Source: Neisseria subflava (GTDB lineage: Bacteria; Pseudomonadota; Gammaproteobacteria; Burkholderiales; Neisseriaceae). Taken from it: a DNA stretch of 64,000 bases. Both the position numbers and the translations under genes were made by a program. The stretch is from positions 248,001 to 312,000 of the forward strand of contig NZ_CP073115.1 in the NCBI RefSeq assembly GCF_024205705.1. Direction: 5' to 3'. How positions within the stretch are numbered: position 1 is the first letter of the stretch; each line of letters starts with the position of its first letter. This document shows, one piece after another, positions 1 to 8,932 of the stretch. The notes under the pieces are model-generated. The model was not told the origin of the DNA and did no database searches. It worked only from the letters and a program-made list of their open reading frames with translations.

Positions 1-38
1 GTCTGAAACTTGTCATATAGAGTTTCAGACGGCCTTTA
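1..38 (-). terminator. Inverted DUS hairpin downstream of luxS
   Basis: A DUS cut by the window edge is followed by its reverse complement ending at about 38, then a short T run. It lies just beyond the luxS stop and would form a stem-loop in luxS mRNA. In Neisseria such inverted DUS pairs commonly act as terminators. Confidence 0.7.
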
Positions 39-51
39 CTGTCATGGCGGA

Positions 52-558
52 TTAAGCGTTCAACAGGCTTTCGTCCAATGTCAGCTCTTCGTTTTTATTG
101 ACGGCGACTTTGCGTGCCAAAACGTTTTGGGCGATTTCATGTGCTTCGGCAAGTGAGTGCATCATGTAGGTGCCACATTGGTATTCGTTCAGCTCGGGGA
201 TTTTGCTTTGGTCTTGAACGGTCAAAACATCCTGCATTGAAGCGAGCCATGCGTCGGCCACTTTTTGCTCGTCGGGCGTGCCGATGAGGCTCATGTAGAA
301 ACCAGTACGGCAGCCCATCGGGGAAATGTCGATGATTTCAACGCCGTTGCCGTTTAAGTGGTCGCGCATAAAGCCTGCGAACAGGTGTTCCAGCGTGTGA
401 ATGCCTTTTTCAGGCAGGATTTCTTTGTTGGGAATGCAGAAACGCAGGTCAAACACGGTAATGGTGTCGCCTTTGGGCGTGGTCATGGTTTTTGCTACGC
501 GTACGGCAGGGGCGTACATACGGGTGTGGTCGACTTTGAAACTGTCTAGTAGGGGCAT
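52..558 (-). CDS. luxS: S-ribosylhomocysteine lyase LuxS
   Basis: LuxS cleaves S-ribosylhomocysteine to homocysteine and DPD, the precursor of autoinducer-2, in the activated methyl cycle of the cytoplasm. The 168-aa product has the family's normal length. It shows the zinc motif HTLEH at residues 54-58, the third metal ligand Cys128 (in YQCGTY) and the catalytic Cys83 in GCRTGFY, so it should be active. The start MPLLDSF fits the family N-terminus. It lies 54 bp downstream of cyaY on the same strand and may be cotranscribed with it. A DUS hairpin follows the stop. Confidence 0.97.
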   Translation of the reverse strand: MPLLDSFKVDHTRMYAPAVRVAKTMTTPKGDTITVFDLRFCIPNKEILPEKGIHTLEHLFAGFMRDHLNGNGVEIIDISPMGCRTGFYMSLIGTPDEQKVADAWLASMQDVLTVQDQSKIPELNEYQCGTYMMHSLAEAHEIAQNVLARKVAVNKNEELTLDESLLNA

Positions 559-612
559 TTGGGTGTCCTTTGAGGTAAATAGATTTTTAGCTAGGGATAT
601 TTGAAGACTGAA

Positions 613-936
613 TCACAATTCCGCAATCTCAACTGCTTCGCCCGAAGCCGCACTCAGTGCTTCGTTCAAAACATCGTAGAAATCACGGCTGTCGCGTGTT
701 GCCAGCCATTTGCCGTTTTGCTCGGCGAAATGGTAGCCGCCGCTTTTGGCTGCAATCCACAATTCTTGGTTGGGCGTGTGGCGGTTGACGATGATTTGCG
801 TGCCGTCCGCCGCTTCGATGGTCAGGACGTTTCCGGCAAACTGGCAGTCGAAATCCCAGCCGTTTTCGTCGATTTGGTCTTCGATGTGTTCGAATAATTC
901 TTCGCTCATGCGGATGAATTCGCTTTCGGTCATCAT
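613..936 (-). CDS. cyaY: Iron donor protein CyaY (bacterial frataxin)
   Basis: CyaY is a small acidic cytoplasmic protein that binds iron and regulates Fe-S cluster assembly by IscS/IscU. The 107-aa product has the acidic N-terminal helix (SEELFEHIEDQIDE) and the frataxin core NRHTPNQELWIAAKSGGYHF. Two ATGs stand in tandem at the start (936 or 933), so the first residue is uncertain by one codon. It is divergent from lptM-lysA; the same cyaY/lipoprotein pairing is known in enterobacteria, where the lipoprotein precedes dapF. luxS lies downstream on the same strand. Confidence 0.95.
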   Translation of the reverse strand: MMTESEFIRMSEELFEHIEDQIDENGWDFDCQFAGNVLTIEAADGTQIIVNRHTPNQELWIAAKSGGYHFAEQNGKWLATRDSRDFYDVLNEALSAASGEAVEIAEL

Positions 937-986
937 GGCTTTTTGTGTGGTTTTTGTTTAAGATACCGAATCTTGCCACATTCGTA

Positions 987-1178
987 ATGATGAAGAAAGT
1001 TTTACTGATGAAATACGGCGTATTTTTTGCAGCGGCAACGGCTCTGCTGCTCTCTGCCTGCGGCTACAAAGGCGACCTCTACCTGCCCAAAGAAGGCGAC
1101 AAGGCGCGCTTCGGCGTGATTCAGACCGGCTTGAAATTCGATACGGCCAAAGAGCCGACCACTCAAACCAACGATTAA
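987..1178 (+). CDS. lptM: LPS-assembly lipoprotein LptM (YifL/LppL-like)
   Basis: A 63-aa lipoprotein precursor with a basic N-terminus, a hydrophobic stretch and the lipobox LLSAC followed by GYKGDLYLP. The CGxKGxLYxP pattern after the lipidated cysteine is typical of the LptM/LppL family, which assists oxidative maturation of the LptD-LptE translocon at the outer membrane. The open frame extends upstream to 945, but the tandem ATGs at 987/990 (or 1008) give a proper signal peptide, so 987 is preferred. lysA begins 17 bp after the stop and is probably in the same operon. Confidence 0.85.
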   Translation: MMKKVLLMKYGVFFAAATALLLSACGYKGDLYLPKEGDKARFGVIQTGLKFDTAKEPTTQTND

Positions 1179-1194
1179 AAAAGAATTCACAAAC

Positions 1195-2415
1195 ATGACC
1201 TTATCCTGCGAACAAACCCCTTATTCCCACCTTGCCGAGGAATTCGGCACGCCGCTTTATGTGTACAGCAAATCTGCGCTGACCGAGGCGTTTGAAAACT
1301 ACCAAACTGCGTTTGCCGCTTTAAATCCGCTTGTCTGCTACGCAGTGAAAGCCAATGGCAACCTGAGCATCATCAAACACTTTGCTTCTTTGGGGAGCGG
1401 GTTTGACATTGTGTCCGGCGGCGAGTTGGCGCGCGTTTTGGCGGCCGGCGGCGATGCGGCGAAAACGATTTTTTCCGGTGTGGGTAAGAGTGAGGCAGAA
1501 ATTGAATTTGCGCTGAATGCAGGCGTGAAATGCTTCAATATGGAGAGCATTCCTGAAATCGACCGTATTCAGAAAGTTGCCGCGCGTTTAGGTAAAGTCG
1601 CCCCGGTTTCCCTGCGTGTCAATCCTGATGTCGATGCCAAAACCCACCCTTATATCTCCACCGGTTTGAAAGCCAACAAATTCGGTATTGCCTATGCCGA
1701 TGCGCTTGAGGCCTATCGTCATGCTTCCCGACAAAGCCATTTGAAAATTGTCGGTATCGACTGCCATATCGGCTCGCAACTGACCGACCTCAGCCCGCTT
1801 GTCGAAGCCTGCGAACGTATCTTGGCCTTGGTCGACCAACTGGCAGACGAAGGCATTGTGTTGGAACACTTGGACTTGGGCGGTGGTGTCGGCATTGTTT
1901 ATCAAGACGAAAATGTGCCTGATTTGGGCGCGTATGCCCAAGCAGTTCAAAAACTGATGGGTACACGCCGTCTGAAACTGGTCCTCGAGCCAGGCCGTAG
2001 TTTGGTTGGTAATGCTGGTGCACTGTTGACGCGAGTCGAATTCGTCAAATATGGCGAAGAGAAAAACTTTGTGATGGTCGATGCGGCGATGAACGATTTG
2101 ATGCGTCCGGCGCTTTATGATGCCTATCATCACATCGAAGCGGTCGAAACCAAAGGCATTGAGCCTCTGATGGCCAATATCGTCGGCCCGATTTGCGAAA
2201 CCGGCGACTTCCTCGGCAAAGACCGCACCATCGCCTGCGAAGAAGGGGATTTACTGCTTATCCGCAGCGCCGGTGCGTATGGCTCAAGCATGGCGAGCAA
2301 CTACAACACGCGCAACCGTGCGGCGGAAGTATTGGTTGACGGCAACGAATGCAAACTTATCCGCCAACGTGAAACCGTCGAGCAGCAAATGGCTAACGAA
2401 TTGGCTTGTTTATAA
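1195..2415 (+). CDS. lysA: Diaminopimelate decarboxylase LysA
   Basis: LysA is a PLP enzyme that decarboxylates meso-diaminopimelate to lysine, the last step of lysine synthesis. The 406-aa product is of normal length, with the PLP lysine K52 in CYAVKANGN, the glycine-rich phosphate loop LDLGGGVGI, EPGRSLV, and the CETGDFLG and GAYGSSMASNYN motifs that contribute to the active site across the dimer. It follows lptM closely. An inverted DUS terminator lies 15 bp after the stop. Meso-DAP is also the substrate of murE in the dcw cluster of this window. Confidence 0.97.
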   Translation: MTLSCEQTPYSHLAEEFGTPLYVYSKSALTEAFENYQTAFAALNPLVCYAVKANGNLSIIKHFASLGSGFDIVSGGELARVLAAGGDAAKTIFSGVGKSEAEIEFALNAGVKCFNMESIPEIDRIQKVAARLGKVAPVSLRVNPDVDAKTHPYISTGLKANKFGIAYADALEAYRHASRQSHLKIVGIDCHIGSQLTDLSPLVEACERILALVDQLADEGIVLEHLDLGGGVGIVYQDENVPDLGAYAQAVQKLMGTRRLKLVLEPGRSLVGNAGALLTRVEFVKYGEEKNFVMVDAAMNDLMRPALYDAYHHIEAVETKGIEPLMANIVGPICETGDFLGKDRTIACEEGDLLLIRSAGAYGSSMASNYNTRNRAAEVLVDGNECKLIRQRETVEQQMANELACL

Positions 2416-2430
2416 GGTTTGATTGTTTAA

Positions 2431-2472
2431 AAGGCCGTCTGAAAGCTTGATTGACTTTCAGACGGCCTTTGT
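2431..2472 (+). terminator. Inverted DUS terminator of lysA
   Basis: Two AG-type DUS in inverted orientation with a short loop, ending in a T run, directly downstream of lysA. The slyX gene converges from the other side, so the hairpin may serve both directions. Confidence 0.85.
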
Positions 2473-2516
2473 TATGAAAGAAAAGGGCATGTATCAAACA
2501 CGCCCTTTTTAGTTGA

Positions 2517-2744
2517 TCAATAATGCGGCGGAATCTCGTCGCGCAGGCTGTACGATTCGCGTTCGCCGTTTGCGCCTTTGTCCTGCATCCGTTGATACAG
2601 AAGCCGCAACTGACCTTGTTGCAAATCCAAAGCCTGCTGCATCTTGGCGATGGTGTCGTTCAGGCTGCCGATTAAATCTTCCTGCAAGGCCGTCTGAATT
2701 TCCAGCTCTGTAACGCGGTGTTCCAATTCCTGAATATCGCTCAT
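2517..2744 (-). CDS. slyX: SlyX family protein
   Basis: A 75-aa predicted coiled-coil protein: MSDIQELEHRVTELEIQ starts a long heptad-like helix, and the protein ends in the SlyX-type tail PPHY. The family's molecular function is not established. The open frame extends to 2765, but the ATG at 2744 gives the family N-terminus and avoids overlap with the antiporter gene that ends at 2746. It is probably translationally coupled to that upstream gene. Confidence 0.9.
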   Translation of the reverse strand: MSDIQELEHRVTELEIQTALQEDLIGSLNDTIAKMQQALDLQQGQLRLLYQRMQDKGANGERESYSLRDEIPPHY

Positions 2745-2745
2745 A

Positions 2746-4119
2746 TTACAGCACCATCGCGGCAATCCAGCCGGCAGCCATCAGCGGGATATTGTAGTGG
2801 ATAAAAGTCGGGATAACCGAATCGCGGATGTGGTCGTGTTGACCGTCGGCGTTCAGACCCATGGTTGGGCCGAGCGTTGAGTCGGAAGCAGGGGAACCCG
2901 CATCACCCAGCGCACCGGCTGTACCGACGATGGCCACGGTAGCCATTGGGGAGAAGCCCAAGCTGATGCACAAAGGCACATAAATCGCGGTAATAATCGG
3001 CAAAGTGGAGAAAGACGAGCCGATGCCCATGGTTACCAGCAGGCCGACAAACAGCATGGTAAAGGCGGCCATGCCTTTATTGCTTCCGAACAAAGCCATG
3101 CTGTGTTCGACCAAAGGCTGAATCTCGCCGGTTGCGTTCATTACAGCGGCGAAACCTTGTGCCGCAATCATAATAAAGCCGACCATCGCCATCATTTTGA
3201 TGCCTTCGCCGAACACATCGCTGGCGGCGGAGCGGTTCATCACGCCCAACATCATAAACACGGCAAAGCCCAACATCGCGCCCAATACCAGCGAGCCATC
3301 ATACATAAGCTGGATAGCAAAACACACGGCAATCGCCACAGCCGCCACCAAGCTGCGATAGGTTGAAGGCTCTTGTTGTTGAACTGCCGCACGGTTGTCT
3401 TCCGTGTCAGTGGTATTGTTTTGATAAATGCGCGGTTTGCGGTAGTGCAAAAAGGCCAGCAGCAAGCCGGACACCATGCCCAAAGCCGGAATCGCCATTG
3501 CGTGCATCACATTGATGCCGCTGGTGTCCATGCCTGCCGAGCGGATATTGCCCAACATGATGTCGTTCAAGAAGATGGCACCGAAGCCGTAAGGCAGGAA
3601 CATATAAGTCGTTACCAAGCCAAACGTAATCACACAGGCCACCAAGCGGCGGTCGAGTTTCAAACGGTTGAACACCAACAACAGTGGCGGAATAATCATC
3701 GGGATAAACGCAATATGAATCGGCACAACGTTTTGGCTCATCACACCCATGCACAAAATAATCGCCAGCAGCAGCCATTTGACCGCGCCTTCGCCTTTCG
3801 CATTGCCTTCGCCGCCGTTGAGTTTGCGGATAATCACGCCGGCGAGCTGTTGCGGCAGGCCGGAATGCGTGATGGCCATGGCAAACGCACCGAGCATGGC
3901 ATAAGACAGCGCGATTTGCGCCCCGCCTTTCAGGCCTTCGTTAAAAACAGGAATAATCCCTTGCTGCACTACATCGCCGGCCGCGTTGGTTACATTCTCC
4001 AAAGGCATACCGGCCACCAAGCCGCCGACAAACGCACCGACAGCCAAGCTGAGCACCACATGCACGCGCGATAAAGACAGCACAAGCATGATGATGACCG
4101 CAATAACAACCGCATTCAT
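2746..4119 (-). CDS. Na+/H+ antiporter family protein
   Basis: A 457-aa very hydrophobic protein with about 11-12 predicted membrane segments and the internal motif GDAGSPASDSTLGPTMGLN, as in the NhaC-like Na+/H+ antiporter family. It probably exchanges sodium or a carboxylate/amino acid for protons across the inner membrane; the true substrate cannot be read from sequence. It starts at ATG 4119, 351 bp from the divergent MFS gene, and its stop abuts slyX. I see no truncation. Confidence 0.85.
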   Translation of the reverse strand: MNAVVIAVIIMLVLSLSRVHVVLSLAVGAFVGGLVAGMPLENVTNAAGDVVQQGIIPVFNEGLKGGAQIALSYAMLGAFAMAITHSGLPQQLAGVIIRKLNGGEGNAKGEGAVKWLLLAIILCMGVMSQNVVPIHIAFIPMIIPPLLLVFNRLKLDRRLVACVITFGLVTTYMFLPYGFGAIFLNDIMLGNIRSAGMDTSGINVMHAMAIPALGMVSGLLLAFLHYRKPRIYQNNTTDTEDNRAAVQQQEPSTYRSLVAAVAIAVCFAIQLMYDGSLVLGAMLGFAVFMMLGVMNRSAASDVFGEGIKMMAMVGFIMIAAQGFAAVMNATGEIQPLVEHSMALFGSNKGMAAFTMLFVGLLVTMGIGSSFSTLPIITAIYVPLCISLGFSPMATVAIVGTAGALGDAGSPASDSTLGPTMGLNADGQHDHIRDSVIPTFIHYNIPLMAAGWIAAMVL

Positions 4120-4470
4120 ATCGTTCTCCGTTGTTCAGACGGCCTGTTATGTAAAAACAGGCAATCATCTGTTTACATATTACAAATAAACATCATAACC
4201 CAAGCATGAAGCCTTTGCAAAAAACGGCAGGCCGTCTGAAACCCAAACCATCAACTTTCAGACGGACTGCCGTGAACCCTTATTCAGAGTTTTAATAGGG
4301 CGTGCGGTTCTGGCGATAAAAATATCTAAAAAACACGTGCTTCCTATTCTTTGCATATGGTACCAATGTTAAAATCGACACAATGTCTCGGTTTCAGGTT
4401 TGTCACTGAAATTAAAGCATTTATTGCTAAAACCCAATTCAATCATATACACAAACAAAGGAAAGAAGTT
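4120..4470. other. Intergenic region between divergent transporter genes, with a long DUS hairpin
   Basis: This 351-bp stretch carries no convincing gene. A DUS-containing inverted repeat at 4225-4272 has 17-bp arms with one mismatch. Because it lies upstream of both divergent genes it is not an obvious terminator. A good ribosome site (AAAGGAAAGAAG) precedes the MFS start at 4471. The in-frame ATG at 4351 would add 40 residues without family support. Confidence 0.6.
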
Positions 4471-5789
4471 ATGGATATTCTGACACGGCTGCACAATCTG
4501 CCGCCTTCCCGATTTCATTACAAACTTCTGGTTTGGGTCGGCATAGGTTGGCTGTTTGATGCCATGGATACAGGCTTGGTGTCGTTTGTATTGCCTGCTT
4601 TGGGCAAAGATTGGGCGCTGGCTCCGGCGCAGTTGGGTTGGATTGTCAGCATTGCCTTTGTCGGCATGGCTCTGGGCGCAGTATTCAGCGGCTGGCTGGC
4701 GGATAGGTTCGGACGGAAAACCGTTTTTGCCGGCACGATGGTGGTATACAGCATTGCCACAGGTTTGTGCGCGCTCGCGCCTGATTTGACGGTTTTGCTG
4801 GTGTGCCGCTTCTTTGTCGGCGTCGGTTTGGGCGGCCAACTGCCCGTCGCCGTGTCGCTGGTCAGCGAATATGCGCCGCCGAAAGTACGCGGCCGTTTTA
4901 TTGTATTGCTGGAAAGCTTTTGGGGCTTGGGCTGGCTCTCGGCCGCGCTGGTGTCTTATTTCTTTATTCCGCAAACCGGCTGGCACAGCGCGTTTTTATT
5001 CGGCGCCTTGCCCCTGTTTTATGTGCCGTTGGTGTTGAAATTCGTTCCCGAATCCGTGCCTTACCTGCTTTCCCGTGGCAAAACCGACGAAGCGCACCAT
5101 TTGGTATCCGCGCTGGAAATTCAATCGGGCATCACGCCGCCGATAGAAGCCGTTGCCGCACCGGCCGCCCCGCGCGAACGCATCCGCTTCGTCCAACTTT
5201 GGCAACATCCGTTTGCACGGCGCACGCTGATGCTGTGGCTGGTTTGGTTCGGTATCGTGTTTTCGTATTATGGTATTTTCACTTGGTTGCCCAAATTGCT
5301 GGTCGAGCAGGGCAATACCGTGGTCAAAACCTTTGAATATGTGCTGGTGATGATTGTTGCGCAACTGCCCGGCTATATTGCCGCTGCGGCTTTGGTGGAA
5401 AGAATCGGCCGCAAAGCAACGCTGGCAGGTTTTCTGGCCGCGTGCGCCGCGTGCGCATGGTTTTTCGGGCAAAGCACAACTGCGGCCGAAGTCATGATTT
5501 GGGGCAGCCTGATGTCCTTCTTCAACTTGGGCGCGTGGGGCGTTTTGTACACCTATACCCCGAGCTCTACCCCTTGCGCTTCCGTGCCTTCGCATCCGGC
5601 TGGGCAGGCGCCATCGGCCGCGTCGGCGGCATACTTGCGCCCATGGTGGTGGCGGCGATGGTTGGCAACAGCGGCGGCTTCGGCAATATCTTTATGATGT
5701 TTGCGCTGGTTATGCTGCTGATTGTGGCGGTAATCTTGGTATTGGGTGAAGAAACCAAAGGCCGTACGTTGGAAGACATCAGCCAATAA
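4471..5789 (+). pseudogene. MFS transporter (NiaP/aromatic-acid symporter-like), frameshifted
   Basis: A major facilitator transporter of the sugar/NiaP-like type. The N-terminal half (MDILTRLHNLPPSRFHYKLL, then GWLFDAMDTGLVSFVLPAL and the loop signature ADRFGRK) reads normally to VLYTYTP at about 5560. The frame then breaks, and the rest (ELYPLRFRAFASGWAGAIGR to GEETKGRTLEDISQ) continues one frame over to 5789. One C is missing from the run at 5558-5561 (four instead of five, giving YTPELYP). Restoring it yields a clean 439-aa protein with 12 membrane segments. The transporter as read lacks its last segments. This is either a recent inactivation, slippage, or a sequencing error. The substrate is unknown. 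Confidence 0.85.
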
Positions 5790-5803
5790 AAGGCATATAT
5801 AAA

Positions 5804-5844
5804 CAAAGGCCGTCTGAAAAAATATTTTCAGACGGCCTTTGTTT
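5804..5844 (+). terminator. Inverted DUS terminator after the MFS gene
   Basis: A perfect inverted pair of AG-type DUS with a short A/T loop, 15 bp past the MFS stop and followed by a T-rich run. Confidence 0.85.
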
Positions 5845-6012
5845 ATTTGAGTTTGTAATTTTAATACATCTTTTTTCTGTTTTTATCTTAATTATTGAGG
5901 AAAGCGACCAAAAAAGACCATCTTTGGCTACATAAGGATAAAATCATTATACTTCAATAAATTAAAATGAATAAGTGGTAGAGAGGCCGTCTGAAAAGTT
6001 CAATCATGGTTT

Positions 6013-6061
6013 GTGATGTAGGTCAAAGCAAAATGTAACTAAATTACCTATAGTTATCGTA
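6013..6061 (+). promoter_or_regulatory. FNR-type promoter of adhE
   Basis: GTGAT-GTAG-GTCAA at 6013-6026 matches 8 of the 10 defined bases of the FNR box (TTGATnnnnATCAA). A TATAGT -10 element lies at 6049-6054, predicting a start at 6061. The box centre (6019.5) is then exactly 41.5 bp upstream of that start, the standard position for class II FNR activation. No good -35 is present, as expected for an activated promoter. Anaerobic induction of adhE is the inference. The rest of the 320-bp gap (5790-6109) holds the DUS terminator, another DUS at about 5985 and AT-rich sequence. Confidence 0.7.
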
Positions 6062-6109
6062 GTGAAAATTTATTGACCTTATTGCCACCTTTTATTAAGG
6101 AGATACACC

Positions 6110-8725
6110 ATGAACGCATCAGCCGACAACGTCGTCAGCCCAGCCGTAGCCGAGGTAAACAGCCTGGTTGAAAAGGGTTTACGGGCGTTGGATGAGTTTC
6201 TTAAGCTGGATCAGGAGCAGATTGATTTTATTGTTGCCAAAGCCTCTATCGCCGCGCTGGACAAACATGGTGTACTCGCCATGCACGCGGTAGAGGAAAC
6301 GGGACGCGGCGTGTTTGAGGATAAGGCGACGAAAAACCTGTTTGCCTGCGAAAACGTCGTGCGCCGCCTGCGCGATTTGAAAACCGTGGGCGTCATCAGT
6401 GAAAACGATGTAACCGGTATTACTGAAATTGCCGATCCGGTCGGTGTGGTTTGCGGTATTGTGCCGACCACCAATCCGACTTCCACCACCATTTTCAAAT
6501 CCCTGATTGCGCTGAAAACCCGCAATCCGATTATTTTCTCGTTCCACCCGTCTGCACAGCAGTGTTCCGCCCATGCCGCGCGTATTGTGCGTGATGCGGC
6601 GATTGCGGCAGGTGCGCCGGAAAACTGTATCCAGTGGATTGAAAAGCCGTCTATGGAAGGCACTTCCGCGCTGATGAAGCATCCGGGCGTGGCAACGATT
6701 TTGGCGACCGGCGGCAATGCGATGGTGGAAGCCGCGTATTCTTGCGGCAAACCTGCGCTTGGCGTCGGGGCGGGCAACGTACCTGCTTATGTTGAAAAAA
6801 CGGCGGATATCAAACAAGTGGCGCACGATATTGTGATGTCGAAATCTTTCGACAACGGCATGGTGTGCGCCAGCGAGCAAGCGGTGATTGCCGATAAAGA
6901 GATTTACAAAGAGTTGGCCGAAGAATTCAAATCCTACGGCGTGTACTTTGCCAACAAAAAAGAAAAAGCCATGCTCGAAGAGTTTATCTTCGGCGTCACG
7001 GCAAACTGCGCCAGCTGCGGCGGCGCGAAACTTAATTCCGCCGTCGTGGGCAAACCGGCGGCATGGATTGCCGAACAGGCCGGGTTTAAAGTGCCTGAAA
7101 AAACCAACATCATCATCGCCGAATGCCGCGAAGTCGGCCCGAACGAACCGCTGACCCGCGAAAAACTTTCGCCTGTTTTGGCCATGATTAAGGCGGATTC
7201 GACCGAACAAGGTTTGAAGTTTGCCGAAGAAATGGTTGCCTTTGACGGCTTGGGACACTCCGCCGCCATCCATACCGCCGACGAAGAATTGGTCAAAACG
7301 TTCGGCTCCCGCGTCAAAGCGCTGCGCGTGATTTGGAATTCGCCTTCCACCTTCGGCGGCATCGGCGACGTGTACAACGCCTTCCTGCCTTCTCTGACCC
7401 TCGGTTGCGGCTCTTACGGTAAAAACGCCGTCGGCGGCAACGTCAGCGCAGTCAATCTGTTAAACATCAAAAAAGTAGGCCGTCGGAGAAACAACATGCA
7501 ATGGTTCAAAGTGCCCGCCAAAATCTATTTTGAACGCGATTCCATCCAATATCTGCAAGACATGAAAGACTGCGAAAAAGTCATGATTGTGACCGACCGT
7601 TCGATGGTTGATCTGGGCTTTGTCGATAAAATCACCCACCAACTGCATCAACGCAAAAACAAAGTGACCATCCAGCTGTTTACTGACGTTGAAGCCGATC
7701 CGAGCGTCCAAACCGTCTATAAAGGCACGGATTTGATGCGCAGCTTCCAGCCGGACACCATTATCGCGCTGGGCGGCGGCTCGCCGATGGACGCGGCCAA
7801 AGCCATGTGGCTCTTCTACGAGCAGCCGCAAGTCGATTTTGAAGACTTGGTGCAAAAATTCATGGACATCCGCAAACGCGCATTCCGTTTCCCTGAATTG
7901 GGCCGCAAAGCCAAATTTATCGGCATTCCTACCACGTCGGGTACAGGCTCCGAAGTGACGCCGTTTACCGTCATCAGCGACGGAGACAAAAAATATCCGA
8001 TTGCCGACTACTCACTGACACCGACCATTTCGATTGTCGATCCTGCGTTTACCATGACAGTTCCGGCAGGTGTAACCGCCGATACCGGTTTGGACGTACT
8101 GACCCATGCCGTAGAAGCATACGTTTCCGTACTGGCGAACGACTTTACAGACGGCCTCGCTCTGCAAGCCATCAAGCTCGTGTTCCAATACCTCGAACGC
8201 TCCTACAAACATGGTGCGGCCGATCCTGAAGCGCGCGAGCATATGCACAATGCCTCTACCATCGCAGGCATGGCGTTTGCCAATGCGTTCTTGGGTATCA
8301 ACCACTCGATGGCACACAAAATTGGCGGTAAATATCATGTTCCGCACGGCCGCGCCAACGCCATCCTGCTGCCGCACGTCATCCGCTACAACGGCACGCG
8401 TCCGCAGAAAACCGCCACTTGGCCGAAGTACAACTACTACAAAGCCGACCTGAAATATCAGGAAATCGCCCGTACCTTAGGCCTGCCATGCAGCACACCA
8501 GCAGAAGGCGTAGAATCCTTCGCCCGCGCCTGCCACGAACTGGCGGTCAACGTCGGCATCAAAATGTCGTTTAAAGAGCAGGGCATCGATGAGAAAACCT
8601 TCCTCGATGGCAGAAAAGAGCTGGCCATGATGTCTTTTGAAGACCAATGCACCCCGGCCAACCCACGCCTCGCGATGGTGGCCGATATGGAAGAAATCCT
8701 GACCAAAGCCTACTACGGCGAATAA
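6110..8725 (+). CDS. adhE: Bifunctional acetaldehyde-CoA/alcohol dehydrogenase AdhE
   Basis: AdhE reduces acetyl-CoA to acetaldehyde and then ethanol, consuming two NADH in fermentation; the protein forms spirosomes in the cytoplasm. The 871-aa product has an N-terminal aldehyde dehydrogenase domain (catalytic Cys about residue 253 in FDNGMVCASEQ), a linker near VGRRRNNMQWF, and a C-terminal iron-dependent alcohol dehydrogenase domain with GGGSPMDAAK and the metal-binding stretch GINHSMAHKIGGKYHVPHGR. The length is close to E. coli AdhE (891). A strong ribosome site (AAGGAGATACACC) precedes the ATG, the upstream promoter carries an FNR-like box, and a DUS terminator follows. Confidence 0.97.
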   Translation: MNASADNVVSPAVAEVNSLVEKGLRALDEFLKLDQEQIDFIVAKASIAALDKHGVLAMHAVEETGRGVFEDKATKNLFACENVVRRLRDLKTVGVISENDVTGITEIADPVGVVCGIVPTTNPTSTTIFKSLIALKTRNPIIFSFHPSAQQCSAHAARIVRDAAIAAGAPENCIQWIEKPSMEGTSALMKHPGVATILATGGNAMVEAAYSCGKPALGVGAGNVPAYVEKTADIKQVAHDIVMSKSFDNGMVCASEQAVIADKEIYKELAEEFKSYGVYFANKKEKAMLEEFIFGVTANCASCGGAKLNSAVVGKPAAWIAEQAGFKVPEKTNIIIAECREVGPNEPLTREKLSPVLAMIKADSTEQGLKFAEEMVAFDGLGHSAAIHTADEELVKTFGSRVKALRVIWNSPSTFGGIGDVYNAFLPSLTLGCGSYGKNAVGGNVSAVNLLNIKKVGRRRNNMQWFKVPAKIYFERDSIQYLQDMKDCEKVMIVTDRSMVDLGFVDKITHQLHQRKNKVTIQLFTDVEADPSVQTVYKGTDLMRSFQPDTIIALGGGSPMDAAKAMWLFYEQPQVDFEDLVQKFMDIRKRAFRFPELGRKAKFIGIPTTSGTGSEVTPFTVISDGDKKYPIADYSLTPTISIVDPAFTMTVPAGVTADTGLDVLTHAVEAYVSVLANDFTDGLALQAIKLVFQYLERSYKHGAADPEAREHMHNASTIAGMAFANAFLGINHSMAHKIGGKYHVPHGRANAILLPHVIRYNGTRPQKTATWPKYNYYKADLKYQEIARTLGLPCSTPAEGVESFARACHELAVNVGIKMSFKEQGIDEKTFLDGRKELAMMSFEDQCTPANPRLAMVADMEEILTKAYYGE

Positions 8726-8740
8726 AATAGGGTAGTTAAA

Positions 8741-8780
8741 AAGGCCGTCTGAAACCTGAATATAGGGTTTCAGACGGCCT
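8741..8780 (+). terminator. Inverted DUS terminator of adhE
   Basis: An inverted AG-DUS pair with a short loop, 15 bp after the adhE stop. It abuts the left end of the IS remnant at 8781. Confidence 0.85.
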
Positions 8781-8915
8781 GAGACCTTTGCAAAATTCCC
8801 CAAAATCCCCTAAATTTCCACCAAGACATTTAGGGGATTTCTCATGAGTACTTTCTTCCAGTAAACTGCCCAAGCCATGATTGCCAAACACATCGACCGC
8901 TTCCCACTGTTGAAG
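8781..8915 (+). mobile_element. Left end of an IS5-family element (IS1106-like) with dead transposase start
   Basis: The sequence opens with the terminal repeat GAGACCTTTGCAAAATTCC and continues with the leader typical of neisserial IS5-family elements of the IS1106 type (recalled, not searched). The transposase start ATG at 8844 reads M-S-T-F-F-Q and then stops at TAA where the intact element has a Gln codon. IS similarity ends near TTCCCACTGTTGAAG at about 8915, where unrelated sequence (a nitroreductase gene tail) begins. The matching right end lies at 10602. Confidence 0.8.
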
Positions 8916-8932
8916 GTTTCCCTCATGCCAAA

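Noticed and set aside
4351..4470. N-terminal extension of the MFS gene from ATG 4351
   Set aside because: The extra 40 residues are not transporter-like; the ribosome site and family start favour 4471.
6179..7273. 364-aa open frame antisense to adhE
   Set aside because: Codon-bias shadow of a real, well-conserved gene; no domain and no ribosome site.
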